64,000 nucleotides of DNA. Origin: Plotosus lineatus (lineage: Eukaryota > Chordata > Actinopteri > Siluriformes > Plotosidae). Both the position numbers and the translations under genes were made by a program. Under the pieces are notes generated by a model. It was not told the origin of the DNA. It did not search any database and worked only from the letters and a program-made list of their open reading frames with translations. This document shows positions 1-10,800 of the stretch, in pieces (within the stretch, counting starts at the first letter, position 1; every line of letters begins with the position of its first letter). The DNA is taken from positions 31,651,749 to 31,715,748 of the forward strand of contig CM045735.1 of NCBI GenBank assembly GCA_024760905.1, given 5' to 3'.

Positions 1-34
1 CCTGGTAATTATGATAACGATCACAAACAACAGT

Positions 35-195
35 ACAGACGCTCCCTGACTTACGTTCATCCGTTTTGTTTTGTTTTCAAAAAAAAAAAAAAAAAGTCAA
101 ATTTTGAGTTTAGAGGTACCTACGTAGTACACTGACATAATGAGGCAATGACGCTGCATTCATTGTTTACAAACTACAGACTGAGTGTAGATATA
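35..195 (+). mobile_element. Tigger-like DNA transposon end (fragment)
   Basis: The stretch begins 'acagacgctccctgactta' and matches 25727-25882 over about 155 bases, including the A-run and the 'acgctg..tcattgttt' block. Its end resembles Tigger/pogo termini, which start with CAG at a TA target. Only the left end is present; the Tc1 copy at 198 follows directly. Confidence 0.5.
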
Positions 196-197
196 TA

Positions 198-1726
198 CTA
201 GTCCTAAAAAAATTAGCATATTGTGATAAAGTTCATTATTTTCTGTAATGTACTGATAAACATTAGACTTTCAGATATTTTAGATTCATTACACACAACT
301 GAAGTAGTTCAAGCCTTTTATTGTTTTAATATTGATCATTTTGGCAAAAAAGTAAAGAAAAAACAAAAATCCCTATCTCAAAAAATTTGCATATTTCAAC
401 CGACGAATAAAAAAAAAAAGTGTTTTTAATATAAAAAAAGTCAACCTTCAAAGAATTATGTTATGTTACGCACTCAATATTTGGTCGGGACTCCTTTTGC
501 AGAAATGACTGCTTCAGTGCGGCGTGTCATGGAGGCAATCAGCCTGTGGCACTGCTGAGGTGTTATGGAGGCCCAGGATGCTTCGATAGCGGCCTTAAGC
601 TCATCCACAGTGTTGGGTCTGGTGTCTCAACTTTCTCTTCACAATATCCCACAGATTCTCTATGGGGTTCAGGTCAGGAGAGTTGGCAGGCCAATTGAGC
701 ACAGTAATACCATGGTCAGTAAACCATTTAGCAGTGGTTTTGGCACTGTGAGCAGGTGCCAGGTCGTGCTGAAAAATGAAATCTTCATCTCCATAAAGAT
801 TTTCAGCAGATGGAAGCATGAAGTGCTCCAAAATCTCCTGATGGCTAGCTGCATTGACCCTGCCCTTGATAAAACACAGTGGACTAACACCAGCAGCTGA
901 CATGGCACCCCAGACCATCACTGACTGTGGGTATTGACACTGGACTTCAGGCATTTTGGCATTTCCTTCTCCCCAGTCTTCCTCCAGACTCTGGCACCTT
1001 GATTTCCGAATGACATCCAAAATTTGCTTTCATCCGAAAAAAGTACTTTTTAGTACTTTGCTTCTCTGTAGCCCAGGTCAGGCGCTTCTGCCGCTGTTTC
1101 TGGTTCAAAAGTGGCTTGACCTGGGGATTGCGGCACCTGTAGCGCAGTCCACTGCTTCCACAGGTCCCCCAAGGTCTGGAATCGGCCCTTCTCCACAATC
1201 TTCCTCAGGGCTCGGTCACCTCTTCTGGTTATGCAGTGTTTTCTGCCACAGTTTTTCCTTCCCACAGACGTCCCACTGAGGTGTCTTGATACAGCACTCT
1301 GGGAACAGCCTATTCGCTCAGAGATTTCTTTCTGTGTCTTACCCTCTTGCTTGAGGGTGTCAATGATGGCCTTCTGGACAGCAGTCAGGTGGGCAGTCTT
1401 ACCCATGATTGCGGTTTTGTGTAATGAACCAGGCTGGGAGTTTTTAAAAGCCTTAGGAATCTTTTGCAGGTGTTTAGAGTTAATTGGTTGATTCAGATGA
1501 TTAGGTTAATAGCTCGTTTAGAGTACCTTTTCATGATATGCTAATTTTTTGAGATAGGAATTTTGGGTTTTCATGAGCTGTATGCCAAAATCATCAGTAT
1601 TAAAACAATAAAAGACCTGAAATATTTCAGTTGGTGTGTAATGAATCTAAAATATATGAAAGTTTAATTTTTATCAGTACATTCCAGAAAATAATCACAA
1701 TATGCTGATTTTTTGAGAAGGACTAG
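198..1726 (-). mobile_element. Tc1-like transposon, copy 1 (family A)
   Basis: Terminal inverted repeats start 'ctagtccta' on the left and end 'gaaggactag' on the right, each flanked by TA (196-197 and 1727-1728), the Tc1/mariner target. The internal sequence encodes a broken transposase on the minus strand. At about 1.53 kb the length suits a full-length element. Related copies lie at 15295-16846, 26599-28394 and 30036-30173. It sits downstream of the mzt2-like exon, probably within that gene. Confidence 0.9.
601..1406 (-). pseudogene. Tc1-like transposase, frameshifted (copy 1)
   Basis: Read from 1406 down, the N-terminal part starts MGKTAHLTAVQKA and carries a paired-type helix-turn-helix ([18 protein letters not shown]) that would bind the inverted repeats. 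After frame changes between about 1190 and 1020, the catalytic part at 1020-601 shows an intact second-aspartate motif ([15 protein letters not shown]) and the [12 protein letters not shown] block, the D and E parts of the DDE triad. Three reading frames are needed to cover the protein, and part of the middle is missing relative to the copy at 27640-28353. This copy cannot make active enzyme. Confidence 0.85.
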
Positions 1727-1929
1727 TATATATATATTATTTTGATAGACTGTATTAATCCCAGAAGTGAAATTATTTCCTTTGTATTTAACCTGTATAA
1801 ATTGAGCACGCGCGCACACATAACCACCCACCCACACACACACAGGAACCCGGAGAGCAGTTAGGGTTTTCAAGGGAACTTCAGCAACTAATATGGAGGA
1901 AGGGAAGGTGCAGCTCACTCCCCCAACAC

Positions 1930-2017
1930 CAAACATTTTCCCTGCTGATTCAGGAATCGAACCAGAGACCTTTTGATCCCACAGCCATTCCTCTAACCTT
2001 TAGGCTACGGCTGCCCC
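1930..2017 (-). mobile_element. tRNA-derived SINE head (V-SINE-like fragment)
   Basis: On the minus strand the sequence reads 'gcagccgtagcctaaaggtt', an A-box-like segment, followed by 'ggttcgattcc', a good Pol III B box. Fish V-SINE heads look like this. The tail is not clear. Confidence 0.55.
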
Positions 2018-2090
2018 CAACAATAAATTTTGGCATTCATGGCATATCTAGAGGACTGGTTATAAAAATCCTCATTTAATGTCATGGCTG

Positions 2091-2385
2091 TGGGTCCGGT
2101 GGTGTAGTGGTTAAGGTGCTGTGCTCATCATTGAGAAGTTGTGTGTTCAAATCCCAGTTAGACCTCCACTGTGCAAAGACCTCTGGGCAAGTGTGCCTCT
2201 GTTCACCCAGCAGTATAAATGGGTACCAGTAAAAATATCCTGGGAAGGTAACCTGCGATGGACTAGTGTCCAATCCAGGAGGAGTTGAACTTCGAGTTGC
2301 TTCATGCTATGGAAATCTGAGATAAGCACCGGCCTGATGAGCCACTATGGCTCGGGTGTAAAAAGCCCAACAGACTTACTTTACT
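2091..2385 (+). mobile_element. tRNA-derived SINE (other family)
   Basis: The head carries an A box ('tggtgtagtggttaagg') and a B-box-like 'tgttcaaatccca'. The body contains 'gcgatggactagtgtccaatcc', and the element ends in an ACTT-rich tail near 2385. Its body differs from the modular SINE family found elsewhere in the window. It lies between the Tc1 copy and the mzt2-like exon, in intron 2 of that gene if the gene continues leftward. Confidence 0.65.
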
Positions 2386-2537
2386 TAATGTAATGTTATG
2401 TTTGTTCCATATATACTGCAGTACACAGTGTAGAACAAAATTGATTGCATTTCTATTCTGTGCAGTTAAGTGGGTAAGAAGTGGATGGAAATTACAGTAC
2501 ATCGATGCATTGGTTGTCTAAAAGTATTTTGACTTAC

Positions 2538-2742
2538 TTAAAGACTTCTTGGTCCATGACTATACCAGCAGCCTGGGTGAGCTCAAACAGCTCAGTTTCT
2601 TCAGCATTGAGGACCTTTTTCTTTTTCACACTGTATTTCTGCACACCACCACTGACTGTGGCACTGAGTGATGGAGAATCTGGAGCAGTGGGCATCGTGC
2701 CAGGCTGAGTGGCATGGGACGTCATCGGTGAACAAAAAGCAC
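2538..2742 (-). CDS. mzt2b: mzt2-like coding exon (mitotic-spindle organizing protein 2, N-terminal part)
   Basis: The exon runs from an acceptor ('ttttttag', AG at 2744-2743) to a donor 'gtaagt' beginning at 2537. The start codon is at 2725-2723. The product begins MTSHATQP and contains the core KKKKVLNAEETELFEL followed by TQAAGIVMDQEVFK, which matches the MOZART2 family pattern KKVL-x-E-E-x-E-L-x-E-L-x-QAAG-x-x-x-D-x-x-VFK. MOZART2 is a small subunit of gamma-tubulin complexes, acting at centrosomes and spindle poles. The next exon (ILVDLL-type in the family) should lie left of the window; I do not see it in 1-2537. Paralog assignment (mzt2a or mzt2b) is not possible, so the symbol is approximate. 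The reading is from memory of the family, without alignment. Confidence 0.8.
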
Positions 2743-2878
2743 CTAAAAAACCCTATATAAATTTAAATAGTCTGCAGCATATATTTATTTAAAAATTAAT
2801 AAAATCAAGCATATTCTATCGAGAAAACATCAAACAAATGTACTTTCAAGCTGAAAATGTTCTTAAATTTAGAATTAT

Positions 2879-3144
2879 GTCTGTCTGTCTTCCTTTCGGC
2901 TTTTTCCCTTTTACTCGGGAGTCGCCACAGCGAATCATCTGATTTGCACGTTTGATTTGGCAGAGGTTTTTACGTCGGATGCCCTTCCTGACACAACCCT
3001 TTAGCAAGGGACAGAAACACGCTGACGACTTTGCAGCTACTCTTTACGAAAGTCAGCAATGGTTCTTTTACATACCTCACACCATAGACAGTGACAGACA
3101 TGGCCCGCCTTTGATAACACAGTTAGCTGCACTGGGGGTCTTAC
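2879..3144 (-). mobile_element. Modular SINE, RTE-type tail, 5'-truncated
   Basis: Read on the minus strand it has the SINE body (the palindrome around 'ctatggtgtgaggtatg'), the junction 'cgtgtttctgtcccttgct', and the RTE-type tail ending 'gccgaaaggaagacagac'. The tRNA head is missing. A 12-bp target duplication, 'atttagaattat', is seen at 2867-2878 and 3145-3156. It lies in intron 1 of the mzt2-like gene. Confidence 0.85.
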
Positions 3145-3366
3145 ATTTAGAATTATAACAGTGGCAAAACCCACTCAGTATGGTGGCCCACGTGAATTAA
3201 ATAAAAATATGTCACTAAGCTAAAGCTCAAAATTTTCTCTACTACAATTTGTTGCAACTTTGAACAATATGGAAAAACAATCGGTAGTATTTATAATGCT
3301 TGGATTCTTGGAAAGTATATTTTGACAAAAAAAAATTATATACATATATGTATATGTACACACACA

Positions 3367-3368
<2 letters not shown>

Positions 3369-3432
<64 letters not shown>

Positions 3433-3440
3433 TTTTTTTT
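3369..3440. repeat. (AT)n followed by T-tract
   Basis: About 46 bases of alternating AT run directly into about 26 T. The long reading frames on both strands here are simple-repeat artefacts. Confidence 0.95.
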
Positions 3441-4060
3441 CCCCAGTATGAAAAATTCAAAGCCCAAACTATTCAGGTGTTAAAATTCAATGATTACCAA
3501 TCATCAGAAAACAACATTCAACCTCATGGGATCATTTAACAACCGAGTTTGGGCTTTGGCTCTCCTCGGAAAAAATTGAGTTTTTAATTTTATTTTCACA
3601 ACATGGACCAAAAAATCAGCATAAATGTTGTGGATCGTTTTAGTTCATTTTATTTACTCCAGCAAATTGCATTAAGGTAGAAAAAAGCTTTGTTAGTATG
3701 ACTTGTAATTCATTTCATGACATAACACAACATTCTGCATCGAAGACTTTCAGCATTATTTTAGTTCCATATGAAATTGTTCCTTTTATTCTTGAACAGA
3801 ACTGAAGAGTTACCGCGTGCATCTTTGTTTACAAATATATTGCTATCATGCTAACTGTAATCTAACCTGCGAATCACAACTAGCTTCCCAGTGGATGAGA
3901 CGCTAGCTTAGCTAGGTTGAAGAATACCGTCACTCAAAACATTAAAAAATTAAAGTAGATTAAAAAATAATTGCTCGTTATTATATAAAAGCATCAAAAA
4001 TATATTATACAAAATAAATTATAATTAGCACCAAATCTGTTGCACATATAAAGTACTCAC
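3441..4060. other. AT-rich intronic sequence, no gene seen
   Basis: No exon, RNA gene or recognisable transposon is visible. On the inferred gene model this is intron 1 of the mzt2-like gene. Confidence 0.5.
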
Positions 4061-4061
4061 T

Positions 4062-4150
4062 CACAACAGAAATATCGCTTCCGGCAACTGAATCTTTCTT
4101 CGGTGGATTAAACGGCAGGTACAAACTCTTTAGCGCCACCTGCAGGAAGC
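4062..4150 (-). promoter_or_regulatory. Probable mzt2 promoter and untranslated first exon
   Basis: The minus strand reads 'gttgccggaagcgatattt' followed by 'gttgtgagtgag', giving a consensus splice donor near 4065. An ETS site, CCGGAAG (4084-4078), is typical of housekeeping promoters. There is no ATG before the donor, which fits a first exon that is only 5'UTR, with the start codon in the exon at 2742. The transcription start is not fixed. Confidence 0.45.
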
Positions 4151-4265
4151 TATCAACTCGGCTAAGCTCAGCACTAATGAGTCGACTTTTTCACTTCCTT
4201 AATGGCTCAGCGTTCACAATTCTTTGTGTTTGCACTGTTAGATGTTCAGAGAAACTCTCGAACAA

Positions 4266-4280
4266 GGTTAAGAACCACTG
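4266..4280 (-). repeat. hAT-type terminus (solo)
   Basis: The minus strand reads 'cagtggttcttaacc', a hAT/Charlie-type end that recurs at 4917-4931 in the same orientation. The matching opposite end is not visible. Confidence 0.4.
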
Positions 4281-4293
4281 AATTTTGAAAAAT

Positions 4294-4361
4294 CTTGAAT
4301 TTGAAAAAAAAAAAAAAATCATTTTATTTTTCAATAAGATTTTTTTTTTTTCAAATTCAAG
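4294..4361. repeat. Perfect small hairpin with A/T arms
   Basis: The left arm 'cttgaatttgaaaa' plus an A-run is mirrored by a T-run plus 'tcaaattcaag' on the right, with a loop of about 20 bases. This is seen directly in the sequence. Confidence 0.8.
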
Positions 4362-4650
4362 ACAAAGGTATATGTTTTCCTGGGGTGCCAAAATGAACCG
4401 TGCATTAACATCACTGTGTTCAAAGAACAAAACCAATACAATGCATGAACTCTCAACAAATTACAAACCTTTTCACGAAGACATGACCTCATTTAATCTT
4501 ACCACACTGAAATGGTTTTAATTTTTAACCTTATGATTCCAATAATTAACTTATTGTATTTATACTTTTTATTGTTTTTAACATTTCAGCACACACCCAT
4601 CACCTACTTTTCATCAGGCTACAATAATAATGATGAATATTTACTGCAAA

Positions 4651-4931
4651 TCAGTGTGACTTCTGCTGTTGCCTTTGAGAGACCAGTTCTGAAATGTATG
4701 GCTTCACCTTGGAAAGTGCCAGTCTCATGTCATTTTCATGGCAAAGTCTGTTCCTTTTCTTTGTTTTTATGTCCAACAGCCTCGAAAAGGCCTGTTCACA
4801 TAGATATGGTGGAACAAATGGTATAAAATTGATGTCATGAATATGAGTCGTGTCTGTTGACCTCCGCCGAACCCCTGAGACTGACTCACCGAACCCCAAG
4901 GGTTCAATCAAACCCAGGTTAAGAACCACTG
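4651..4931 (-). pseudogene. hAT-type transposase remnant (C-terminal end)
   Basis: The minus-strand frame contains PYLCEQAFSRLLDIKTKKRN and NDMRLALSKVKPYISELV before a stop at 4651. This resembles the C-terminal dimerisation end of hAT transposases and their SCAND3/FAM200-like relatives. A hAT-type end (cagtggttcttaacc) at 4931 caps the same unit, so most of the element has been deleted between end and C-terminus. Confidence 0.65.
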
Positions 4932-5091
4932 CTCCAGAACCTTAGATTTGTATACTTCGTTGTAATCTGCAAATCAACTTCATATTAATATGGGTGGCAT
5001 GGTGACTCTTACAGAAAGAAGGTGCAGGTACTGAGTAAGACAGGCACATTAGGTGGATGGGTTACTATACAGTAAATTACCCACGGGTCAG

Positions 5092-5406
5092 ATATTCATT
5101 CATTTTCTGAACTGCTTAATCCTAATTAGGGTAGTGGGGAGGCTGGTGCCCATCCTAGCCAACTCCAGGCGAGAGAAGAGTACACCCTGGACAGTTCACC
5201 AGGTTGTCGTTGGGAAACACTCACACACCATTGACACTTGCATTACAGAACAGCCATTTCAACAGAAATGTGGAAGTACCCTGAGGAAATCCACACAAGC
5301 ACCAGGCGAATATGTAAATTCCACACAGACACGCCCCAGCTGGGAATCGGACCCAGGGCCTTCCTGCTGTGAAGCGGACATGCTAACAACTGCGCCACCC
5401 TTGCCA
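5092..5406 (-). mobile_element. tRNA-head/L2-tail SINE (full-length, old)
   Basis: On the minus strand, a tRNA-like head ('ggcgcagttgttagcatgtc') leads to 'gtgtggaatttacatatt', 'agggtgtactcttctctcgc' and an L2-type tail (cccactaccctaattaggattaagcagttcagaaaatgaat, in pieces). It is the common fish SINE with an LINE2-like end. It lies between the mzt2-like promoter and the 3' end of the zinc-finger gene. Confidence 0.75.
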
Positions 5407-5409
5407 ATG

Positions 5410-6440
5410 GGCATGAATGATTTTTTTGTTTTTTTTGGGCCCTTGTTGGTCCCAAGATGGCTTGGCTGCACTCCATCTCTTGCCAAAAGCCAGCTAGACT
5501 GTTTTCAGCTTCCCCTGAAACCTTAACTTATAAGTGGTATACAGTATTCAATGGATGGACGTTCCAGTGGATGCTTTATGGGTAATGCTGAGGTTCATTT
5601 TCATTTAAAAGAAATGTGAGAAATAATCTTAGGATCATTTTGGCATGTTTCTCTCCCCTCTATTCAAGATGGAATTTTACACTACCAATAAATAATAATA
5701 ATAATAATTTATAGGGACATGGGAATAATAAGTGCATTGATTCGCTTGAAACACCTTGCCAAGTCTGCAAGTTTCATTCTAACTTTCCAGTTAAAGTACA
5801 TTACAGTGTAATGAAATATCTCCCCCTAGTGGGTGCCACATGAACATCTCAGACATAATAACCCCACATTCAAGCACAAGGATTTTCTTGAACTTTATTA
5901 CCTTGAATTGATTAACTTTGAACTTGGATTTCAACCAGACATGGTTTTGGAAGGTCATGTGGTAATTTTGTCAGGAAATTCACAAACAGACTGACAAATA
6001 GTGATGACTACATAACCAAGGAATCAATGAAACTTTCAATAAACGTAAAGAACAATCTGCATTCACATCTATTTTACTTGAGTAAAAATTAAATAATGAA
6101 ATATCTGTAGCCTGCATAAAGATACTTTATTTCTATTATCCAATATTTAATTAGATGCCAATATGGGCATAAGGAATGAGATCAATTAAAGACTATTTTA
6201 ATCAACCATTTGTATACCTTTAACACCCAGGCTAGACTTCAGTGTAACTAACTAGCTCTTAAATAGCACATATTGGAGACGTAAAGAACTGGATCAAAAA
6301 GGAAAATGCTGAGAAGTATTTACATACCAATAATTATGGAACATTAATAACAGAAAACAAACAAACATTTATTTTATCATGTGTGGATCACATTAGGTAG
6401 TAATTTAAGTCAATTTAAAAAATACTGTATTGACCTTTAA
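5410..6440. other. Intergenic sequence, nothing recognised
   Basis: AT-rich with a short (AAT)n near 5688-5706. No exon, RNA gene or classifiable transposon could be supported. Confidence 0.4.
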
Positions 6441-6442
6441 TT

Positions 6443-6782
6443 TCATTCATTCATTCTCTAGGCCACTTAATCCTAATTACAGTTGCGGGGAGGCTGGTGG
6501 CCATCACATCCAACACTGGGCAAGGGCCAGGTACACCCTGAGCAGTTTGCCAGACCATCGCAGCCCCATACATACACACACTCACTGTCACACCCAAGGG
6601 CAATTAGTAAAAGCCCATTAACCTATGTGCATGATTTTGGACTGTGGGAGGAAACCAGTATACCAGAAGAGACCAATACAAGCACGGGGAGGACAAGCAA
6701 ACTCTGCATGATGCCCCAAGCCCGGGAATCAAACCCAGGACCTTCTTGCTGAGGGGTTTACGTGCGAACCACTGTGCCGCAT
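6443..6782 (-). mobile_element. tRNA-head/L2-tail SINE
   Basis: Same layout as 5092-5406: head at the right edge ('tgcggcacagtggttcgcac' on the minus strand), body with 'tgtactgg' and 'agggtgtacctggcccttgc', and an L2-like tail at the left near 6443. It lies just downstream of the zinc-finger gene's poly(A) signal. Confidence 0.7.
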
Positions 6783-6860
6783 TTAAATTGAGTAGTCATA
6801 CAGTACTTTTAGAAAGACAACACAGCTATGAAATATGTTATGGGGAAATGTGAATGCAGT

Positions 6861-6866
6861 TTTATT
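6861..6866 (-). terminator. Poly(A) signal of the zinc-finger gene
   Basis: The minus strand reads AATAAA, 66 bases past the stop codon at 6933. It gives a short 3'UTR and supports 6933-7346 being the terminal exon. Confidence 0.6.
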
Positions 6867-6932
6867 AGCCAATAATCAGAGTAGAATAGTGTTTTAAATT
6901 TTGTGTGTGTGTGTGAGAAAGTCAAGCTTGCA

Positions 6933-7346
6933 TTAACTACCACGTGGAACTTTGACTTCACTCGGCCCTCCACAATCCTCCTCAGAGCTTCGCTTCCTAG
7001 ACATCTGACAATCTTCCTGTTTAGCCTCCAGGTCCTGTACCAGTGCCGTTTCTGGTTGATGGCTTCCCAGACTGGAAAGGGTGTCCTCCTGTGATCCAAA
7101 TTCCACAAGCTTCTCTCTCAGTTCAACCTGCTCTGGCTGGAGTGGAACCTCCATGATTTCCAGTCCAGTTATCCCACCTAGTACAGTTCCCTGCATCTCC
7201 ACCTGGTCCTGCATTTGGTCCCCACTAGATTCGAGGTCCGTGTGGCCACTGAGTGGAACATTGTTAGCCTGGGAGAGGAATTCATGCCTCAGCGAAGTTA
7301 GCTGGGCCTGAAGTAGCTCTCTGTGCTGGGTATGCAGACTGTCCAT
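6933..7346 (-). CDS. Terminal exon of the zinc-finger gene
   Basis: The acceptor is 'catgttgtag' just before 7346. The exon encodes residues 338-474, from [20 protein letters not shown] (end of the coiled coil) through an acidic, glutamine-rich stretch to SEVKVPRGS and a TAA stop. It has no known domain that I recognise. The preceding exon ends in ..LLEDIQ at phase 0, so the leading Met is internal. Confidence 0.8.
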   Translation of the reverse strand: MDSLHTQHRELLQAQLTSLRHEFLSQANNVPLSGHTDLESSGDQMQDQVEMQGTVLGGITGLEIMEVPLQPEQVELREKLVEFGSQEDTLSSLGSHQPETALVQDLEAKQEDCQMSRKRSSEEDCGGPSEVKVPRGS

Positions 7347-7782
7347 CTACAACATGAGACCAAGAATGAAAATCGCTGAAGTGAGAACATATCCAGATTA
7401 GCTTTATTATCTTAGCTGATAACCGAGCTAATTAGCACACACGACATGTACAAAGCAAGTGCGCGAATGTTTGTCATGGTGGACAAGACTCACTGCTGCT
7501 TGGAGAAAAAAAAAAAAAAAACATTTTCAGGTGACACCTGTATCATTACAGCAAGTATTACCGAAAACCCTGGAAAAATTGCAGAACTACATCCAATACG
7601 TACAGCTTGTGATTCACGTGATCCCCATTCACTGTTAGTTCGTACATAACATCTAAATGTACATTATTTTACAATGTCATTATTTTATACTGTATTATAC
7701 CTAATTTGCTAGCCATATGTCTGTATTACATGGTCCACAATCAGAAAATTCTGACTATATATTTTGCAAACATTTTGAGTAC

Positions 7783-7847
<65 letters not shown>

Positions 7848-7856
7848 TAATATAAA

Positions 7857-7894
<38 letters not shown>

Positions 7895-10800
7895 AAAAAA
7901 TATATATATATATATAGGATTTTCTGAGTAGATCCTTCCATAGGAGAGTGCTCAATACTTCTTGGTAGAGCAAATAAACAAAAATAAAAAGAACAGGACA
8001 AAGACTATCTATTGAAACTCCATTTATCACTACAGATCTGTTTCGAGGGGTGGTGAAACCATCCTCTCTCTTCAGGTGATTATAGAAGAATATATTTTAT
8101 ATATATATATATATATATGAGATATGTGACAAATTTGCTCAACTATCTGATATGCTGATACTCAAATATCTGATCCAACATTTAAGGGGCCTTGCGATGC
8201 CCTGGCGAGTTATCAAGGGTGTACCTTGCCCTCTTCCAGAGTTGGTCAAGATGGGCACCAGACTCCCCTTGACCCTAATTATGATTAAGCATCTTAGAAA
8301 ATTAATGAAAACGCAATGGGTTCTTTCTAGGCCCAGGCTCCACCCCTCAACCAACTTTGATGAAAGTAAGATTACCGTATTCGACATAATAAGCCCCCAC
8401 CCCCCCAATGTTTTTGATCTTACATCTAATAACCGCCCATGTGTACTGGGAGCAAAATCGTAGCTCAAACTAACCAATTTTATTCGATCAGTCTGCGTAA
8501 CGGTAAAATGAGGCGTTCACTGCCTGTAAAAGTGAGTTTACATGGTATTTCAAGACCCCCTGCCACTGGGAAATGTCTGTAATGTTCATCAGTAACAACA
8601 CATTTGATTGTTCCGCCGTGTTTTAAAAAACAGGAAAATATTTTGCTGTGTTCTCTTGGTAAATGTTCAACAACTGAAGAACCATTAGAAACTGCTACAG
8701 CAAAACTATGGGATGCTCTGAATGAATGGAGCGATGATCCAGATATGGACCTATCAGAAAGTGATGAGTATTTTTCCACCAGATTCTCCTGCTCACTAAT
8801 TTCATGCATTTAAGCCATGTGCTTTTGTTTAGGTTTGTGTTGATCGGTTCAACGTGCCATGTGCTAAATTTAACATTCGTGTTGTTTGGCTCGATTTTAC
8901 TTCCGGGAAAATGTTTAAAGGAACAGCACTGAGAGGGAAATGTATGGGGTCTTTTTTTTATCTATGCTGTTTTCTGTTTATTTTCAGCTTTCATGCAAGT
9001 AATTTGGTTGATACTACAAAATGAATAACGGAAATACCAGTAAAACTCTTTTATTGTTCTGTTATTAGTCATGTTTCCAACTCGATGGTAAGAAGCACTT
9101 ACTGTTCCACTTCGCTGGTAACATTTTAATAAGTTCCCACCCACTCCAATTTTTAAAGCACCCTGGGCATCGAATATGGTAGTTGTTTTTTGCATAGTTC
9201 TGATAAAAGAAAAAAAATCATTTTAATTCAGGTTAAAAAAAGCATTTCATAAAGAACTACAAATGCAGCCGTGAGGGAGGGGCACAAACCAGTGTCACAA
9301 ACCCGGATAAATGTAGAGGGTTGCGTCAGGAAGGGCATCCGGCGTAAAAAAAAGCGAGTCACAACAAACAATGTCATACTGGATCGGTCGAGGCCCGGGT
9401 TAACAAGACCGCCATCAGTGCTGTTAACCAACAGGGTGCTGGTGGAAATTGGACTTCTGTTGGTCGAAGACTTCAAAGGAGAGGCGGGAGACATGTCCGT
9501 AGGCAGAGAGAGAAGAGGAAAAGCACGAGCCTAGGACTGAGAGTTGGGACTTTGAACGTTGGAACTATGGCAGGAAAAGGTAGAGAGCTGGCTGACATGA
9601 TGCAGAAGAGGAAGGTGGACATACTGTGTGTTCAGGAGACCAGGTGGAAAGGTAGCAAGGATAGAAGCTTAGGAGCAGGCTTTAAGCTGTTTTTTCATGG
9701 TGTGGATGGGAAGAGAAATGGAGTAGACAGGAGCATATGGTGACTTATAAAAGCAGAGGTAGGAGCACACAGGTAGACTACATCTTGTGTAGGCGGTGTA
9801 ATTTGAAGGAAGTCAGTGACTGCAAAGTAGTAGCGGATGAGAGTGTTGCCAAACAGCATAGGATGGTGATGTGCAAGATGACGCTGATGGTGAGGAAGGT
9901 GAAGAAGGCAAAGGTAGAGCAGAAGACAAAGTGGTGGAAGCTGAAAAATGAAGAGTGTCGGGTTGTCTTCAAGGAGGAGTTGAAACAGGCTTTGGGTGGT
10001 CAGGAAGTGCTTCCAGATGACTGGACAACTACAGCTAATGTGATCAGGGAGACAGGTAGGAGAATACTTGGTGTGTCACCTGGAAGGAGAGTAGATAAGG
10101 AGACTTGGTGGTGGAATGAGGAAGTGCAGGAGTGTGTACAAAGGAGGAGGTTAGCAAAGAAGAAGTGGGACATTGAGAGGACCGAAGAGAGTAAACAGGA
10201 GTACAGGGAGACACAGCATAAGGCGAAGGTAGCGGTGTAGAAGGCCAAACAGAGGGCGTATGATGACTTGTATGCTCGGTTGGAAAGTAAAGAGGGAGAA
10301 AATGATTTATACAGGTTGGCACAGCAGAGAAATAGAGATGAAAAGGACATGCAGCAAGTTAGAGTGATTAAGGACAGAGAGGGAAATGTATTGAGTGATG
10401 ACAGAAGTGTGCTGGTACTTTGAAGAGCTGATGAATGAGGAAAATGAGAGAGAAAAAAGAGGAGAAGAGGTGACCGTCGAGGACCAGGAAGTAGCAAATA
10501 TTAGTAAGGGTGAAGTGAGGAGGGCATTGAAGAGGATGAAGAATGGAAAGGCAGTTGGTCCTGACGACATACCGGTGGAGGTATGGAAGTGTCTCGGAGA
10601 GGTAGCAGTAGATTTCCTGACAAGAACATTCAACAAGGTCTTAGAGAGTGAGAGGATGCCAGAGGAATGGAGAAGAAGTGTGATGGTACCCATTTCTAAG
10701 AACAAGGGAGACGTGCAGAGTTGTGGCAACTACAGAGGGATAAAGTTGATCAGCCACATGATGAAGTTATGGGAAAGAATAGTGGAAGCTAGACTAAGGG

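Noticed and set aside
3242..3539. Long frames across (AT)n, also at 7741-8030, 42926-43247 and 63519-63960
   Set aside because: They read as IYIYIY runs on both strands, an artefact of simple repeats.
4651..4931. Host gene related to FAM200/SCAND3
   Set aside because: Only about 80 residues of C-terminus remain and a hAT-type end directly caps them, so a transposon remnant is the simpler reading.
5053..5526. 157-codon frame as a gene
   Set aside because: It is the antisense of an L2-tailed SINE and includes its head and tail.
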